This document shows positions 61,763 through 64,000 of a stretch of 64,000 nt of DNA, piece by piece. This stretch comes from Paenibacillus donghaensis (GTDB lineage Bacteria > Bacillota > Bacilli > Paenibacillales > Paenibacillaceae): NCBI RefSeq assembly GCF_002192415.1, contig NZ_CP021780.1, positions 2,852,001-2,916,000 on the forward strand, read 5' to 3'. Positions within the stretch are counted from its first letter, which is position 1, and each line of letters starts with the position of its first letter. Position numbers and translations under genes: made by a program. The notes under the pieces were generated by a model. It worked only from the letters and a program-made list of their open reading frames with translations, had not been told where the DNA came from and ran no database searches.

Positions 61763-62806
61763 ATGAAAACCATTAAAAAAAGCTTGGTACTACCGGCATT
61801 AACGGCAATGCTCTTATTCAGCGGCTGTGCGGCACAGGGAGAAAATGCTGCAGAAGGGAAAACGCCAGGCAGTGCGGAAGCGGCGGGAATCTCAGGGGCA
61901 CTCTCATTCTACACTTCACAACCGGAAGAGGATGCCACCAAACTGACTGCTGCTTTTAATGCTAAATATCCAGATGTCCAGGTTAACATCTTCCGCTCGG
62001 GAACCGAAGAAGTAACTGCTAAGATCCAGGCAGAGCAACAAGCGGGCAAGACCCAGGCGGATGTACTGCTACTGGCGGATGCTGTAACGTTTGAGAGCCT
62101 CAAGCAGCAGGATCTATTGCAGGCTTATCAATCTCCTGAAGCGGAGAAGTTCCCTGCTGAGCTGAAAGATTCGGAAGGAATGTACACCGGCACGAAGGTT
62201 ATGGCTACTGTACTGGCTGTGAATACGCAGAAAGTAACAGTACCCCCTACTTCCTGGAACGTATTGAGCTCCGCGGAGAGTAAAAATGCCAGCATCATGC
62301 CAAGTCCTTTATACTCTGGAGCAGCAGCCTATAATATCGGCGTATTCAGCCGTACCGGAGGCTACGGATGGGAATTCCTGCAAACGGTCAAGGATAATGG
62401 GATAGCTGTCATTAAAGGAAATGGAGCCGCCATGAAAGCGGTGGCCAGCGGTGAGAAGTCTTACGGAATGATTGTGGACTACCTGGTTGCCCGTGAGAAA
62501 GCCAAAGGATCGCCGGTAGAGCTCTACTATCCGGAAGAAGGGGTGCCGATCATCACCGAGCCGATTGGAATTATGAAAGAGGCACAGAATACTGACGCCT
62601 CTAAAGCTTTTGTGGATTTTGTTCTCTCCGAAGAAGGCCAGAAGCTGTCTGCGGAAATAGGCTACACGCCTATCCGTGAAGGGATAGCAGCACCTGTAGG
62701 CTTAAAAAGCATCTCGGAAATGAAGATCCTCTCGGCGGATCTTGATCAGCTGACTGCGGATCGTGAAACGGACAAGCAGCAATTCATCAAAGTGTTCGGC
62801 GAATAA
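61763..62806 (+). CDS. ABC binding lipoprotein, Fe3+/2-aminoethylphosphonate-type
   Basis: A 347-residue lipoprotein with signal ending LLFSGCAAQ. The mature part is an extracellular solute-binding domain of the AfuA/PhnS class (SGALSFYTSQPEEDATKLTA, FRSGTEEVTAKIQAEQQAGK, ADVLLLADA). Such proteins carry ferric iron, phosphonates or phosphoesters. The two-tyrosine pattern of true iron binders is not clear here, and the neighbouring hydrolases favour an organophosphate. GGGAGAG precedes the ATG. It is followed 18 bases later by its permease. Confidence 0.83.
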   Translation: MKTIKKSLVLPALTAMLLFSGCAAQGENAAEGKTPGSAEAAGISGALSFYTSQPEEDATKLTAAFNAKYPDVQVNIFRSGTEEVTAKIQAEQQAGKTQADVLLLADAVTFESLKQQDLLQAYQSPEAEKFPAELKDSEGMYTGTKVMATVLAVNTQKVTVPPTSWNVLSSAESKNASIMPSPLYSGAAAYNIGVFSRTGGYGWEFLQTVKDNGIAVIKGNGAAMKAVASGEKSYGMIVDYLVAREKAKGSPVELYYPEEGVPIITEPIGIMKEAQNTDASKAFVDFVLSEEGQKLSAEIGYTPIREGIAAPVGLKSISEMKILSADLDQLTADRETDKQQFIKVFGE

Positions 62807-62824
62807 TGGATGGAGCCGATTGAT

Positions 62825-64000
62825 ATGCCAAAAACAAAACCATACGCTCCATCACGAGCGGTCCAAGGAAAAGGGCGTATGCCCTTTTCTGCTATTAAAC
62901 AAAGGTTCGGGAAGAAGCAGATTGTTACCTGGCTAGGCGCTATAATCGTTCTTTTGTTGTTTGTATTGCCTGTTCTTAAGCTTGTTTTGCTTAGTTTCCG
63001 TGGGGAGCAAGGGCTTGTGTTAACGAACTACAGTGAGCTTATGCAGCAGAGCCGGTTCTGGAATACCCTGCGCAGCACAGCCATTATTGTTGGGGGTTCA
63101 ACCGTTCTTTCCTTATTCCTTGGAACTGCAGCCGCTTGGCTGATTGCATACACGGATATTCCCCGGAAGCGGATGCTGCATATAGCGATCCTGCTGTGCT
63201 TTATACTGCCTTCTTATGTATTGACGCTGTCCTGGTCTTCCTTTATGGGCACGCAGGGCATTGTAGCCAAGCTGCTGGGATGGTTGAGTCCAGGGCTTAT
63301 GCCGTGGAGTATGTACAGCATGGGAGGAATCATCTTCGTGATGGGAATCCATCATTTCCCGCTGGTGTATATGTTTACGTTGGAGGTCTTCCGCAAAATC
63401 CCACGCGATCTGGAATGGGCATCCCGGGCAGGAGGAGCAGGCAAATTGGAAACGTTCTGGCGGATTACGCTGCCCCTGGCTCTGCCCGGCCTTACGGCTG
63501 GAGGACTGCTCGTATTCCTGGCATCGCTGGATAACTTCGGTATCCCGGCCTTTCTGGGCACGCCTGTGAACATCTCGGTGCTAAGTACCCTTATTTATGA
63601 AGAAATTATCGGGTTTGGCCCGTCTGCTTTTGCCCGTGGCGCTTCGTTATCCGTATTGCTTGGCTTAGCTGCGATTATGGGGAGTCTGCTGCAATGGCTG
63701 CTTCTGCGCAAGAGCCACGCCTCCGATACGATTCAACCGGATTATTCACCCAGGTATACACTGGGCAAATCAAGAAAATGGGTATCTGCGCTATTATGGG
63801 CATTTCTGCTGTTGGTTACGGTGGTTCCGTTATTCTCGATGGTATCGATGTCCTTGAAAAAAGCCTACGGGCTTGGCCTGACTGCGTCCAATATGACGTT
63901 TAATAATTATCGTTACATCCTGTTCGAGAATCCGCGGGTATGGCAAGCGATACAGAATAGTCTTGTGTTATCCGGTATTACCATGCTGGTATGCCTTCTG
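62825..64000 (+). CDS. ABC permease, Fe3+/phosphonate-type, cut by the window end
   Basis: From ATG 62825 the frame stays open to the end of the window, at least 392 codons. Hydrophobic helices begin IVTWLGAIIVLLLFVLPVLK. A first EAA loop LEWASRAGGAGKLETFWRIT (about 198-217) is followed by a second set of helices (ALLWAFLLLVTVVPLFSMVS), showing the double-length two-domain permease of the FbpB/PhnV-like class. It forms the channel for the preceding lipoprotein. The ATPase gene is expected just beyond the window. Confidence 0.85.
   Translation, partial: MPKTKPYAPSRAVQGKGRMPFSAIKQRFGKKQIVTWLGAIIVLLLFVLPVLKLVLLSFRGEQGLVLTNYSELMQQSRFWNTLRSTAIIVGGSTVLSLFLGTAAAWLIAYTDIPRKRMLHIAILLCFILPSYVLTLSWSSFMGTQGIVAKLLGWLSPGLMPWSMYSMGGIIFVMGIHHFPLVYMFTLEVFRKIPRDLEWASRAGGAGKLETFWRITLPLALPGLTAGGLLVFLASLDNFGIPAFLGTPVNISVLSTLIYEEIIGFGPSAFARGASLSVLLGLAAIMGSLLQWLLLRKSHASDTIQPDYSPRYTLGKSRKWVSALLWAFLLLVTVVPLFSMVSMSLKKAYGLGLTASNMTFNNYRYILFENPRVWQAIQNSLVLSGITMLVCLL

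Overview
The window looks like chromosome of a Paenibacillus-type Bacillota. Evidence: a GH11 xylanase carrying a CBM36 module, LplABC-like sugar ABC transporters, YesMN-type two-component genes, PRD-controlled PTS genes, bacillithiol genes (yojF/bshB2), strong GGAGG ribosome sites and CcpA-like cre sites. Most of the DNA is of moderate GC with carbohydrate-uptake cassettes; lower-GC patches (about 1-1500, 31.8-32.7 kb and 40.0-41.4 kb) carry unrelated single genes. No tRNA, rRNA, CRISPR array, complete IS or prophage was seen.

Layout. 0-4.4 kb: MaoC-like protein, YgbA-like cysteine protein, secreted xylanase, Na+-symporter. 4.5-16.4 kb: a polyuronate locus (tautomerase, two permeases, YesN/YesM pair, SDR reductase, two heparinase II/III-type proteins, then the binding lipoprotein behind a perfect cre palindrome). 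16.5-24.3 kb: MFS transporter, LysR regulator, second MFS transporter, broken AraC gene running in frame into a Fur-boxed siderophore-binding lipoprotein, repeat-rich DNA, broken yojF and bshB2. 24.4-31.8 kb: patatin remnant, secreted stalk-like protein, PRD regulator, cellobiose-type PTS (IIA, IIB, IIC) and 6-phospho-beta-glucosidase. 31.8-36.5 kb: DUF1036 protein, GntR regulator with a sharp operator, DUF1648/DUF5808 membrane protein, class-C serine hydrolase. 36.5-39.1 kb: a second, shrunken copy of the 16.5-24.3 kb block. 39.2-42.2 kb: lipoprotein, LysE exporter, AraC regulator, cyclase. 42.4-58.8 kb: a pectin/rhamnogalacturonan locus (two permeases, binding lipoprotein, Gfo/Idh/MocA oxidoreductase, two GH105-type proteins, membrane AraC regulator, six-hairpin glycosidase, frameshifted PL22 oligogalacturonate lyase, GH95). 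58.9-64.0 kb: SorC regulator, then divergently metallo-beta-lactamase-fold hydrolase, HAD phosphatase, Fe3+/phosphonate-type binding lipoprotein and a permease cut by the window end.

How the genes work together. Each sugar locus has its own uptake system (LplABC-type importer or PTS), intracellular enzymes that finish oligosaccharide breakdown, and a dedicated sensor (YesMN, PRD protein, membrane AraC, SorC). The most striking structure is the pair of related blocks at 16.5-24.3 and 36.5-39.1 kb. They keep the same gene order but have decayed in complementary ways: the first keeps the transporters and LysR and has lost the hypothetical gene and yojF; the second keeps those and has lost the transporters and LysR. 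Both keep bshB2. Other oddities are a Fur box inside an open reading frame, a symmetric nested inverted repeat that shares an exact 28-bp end with a site 13.5 kb away, and a 48-bp remnant of a binding-protein gene.
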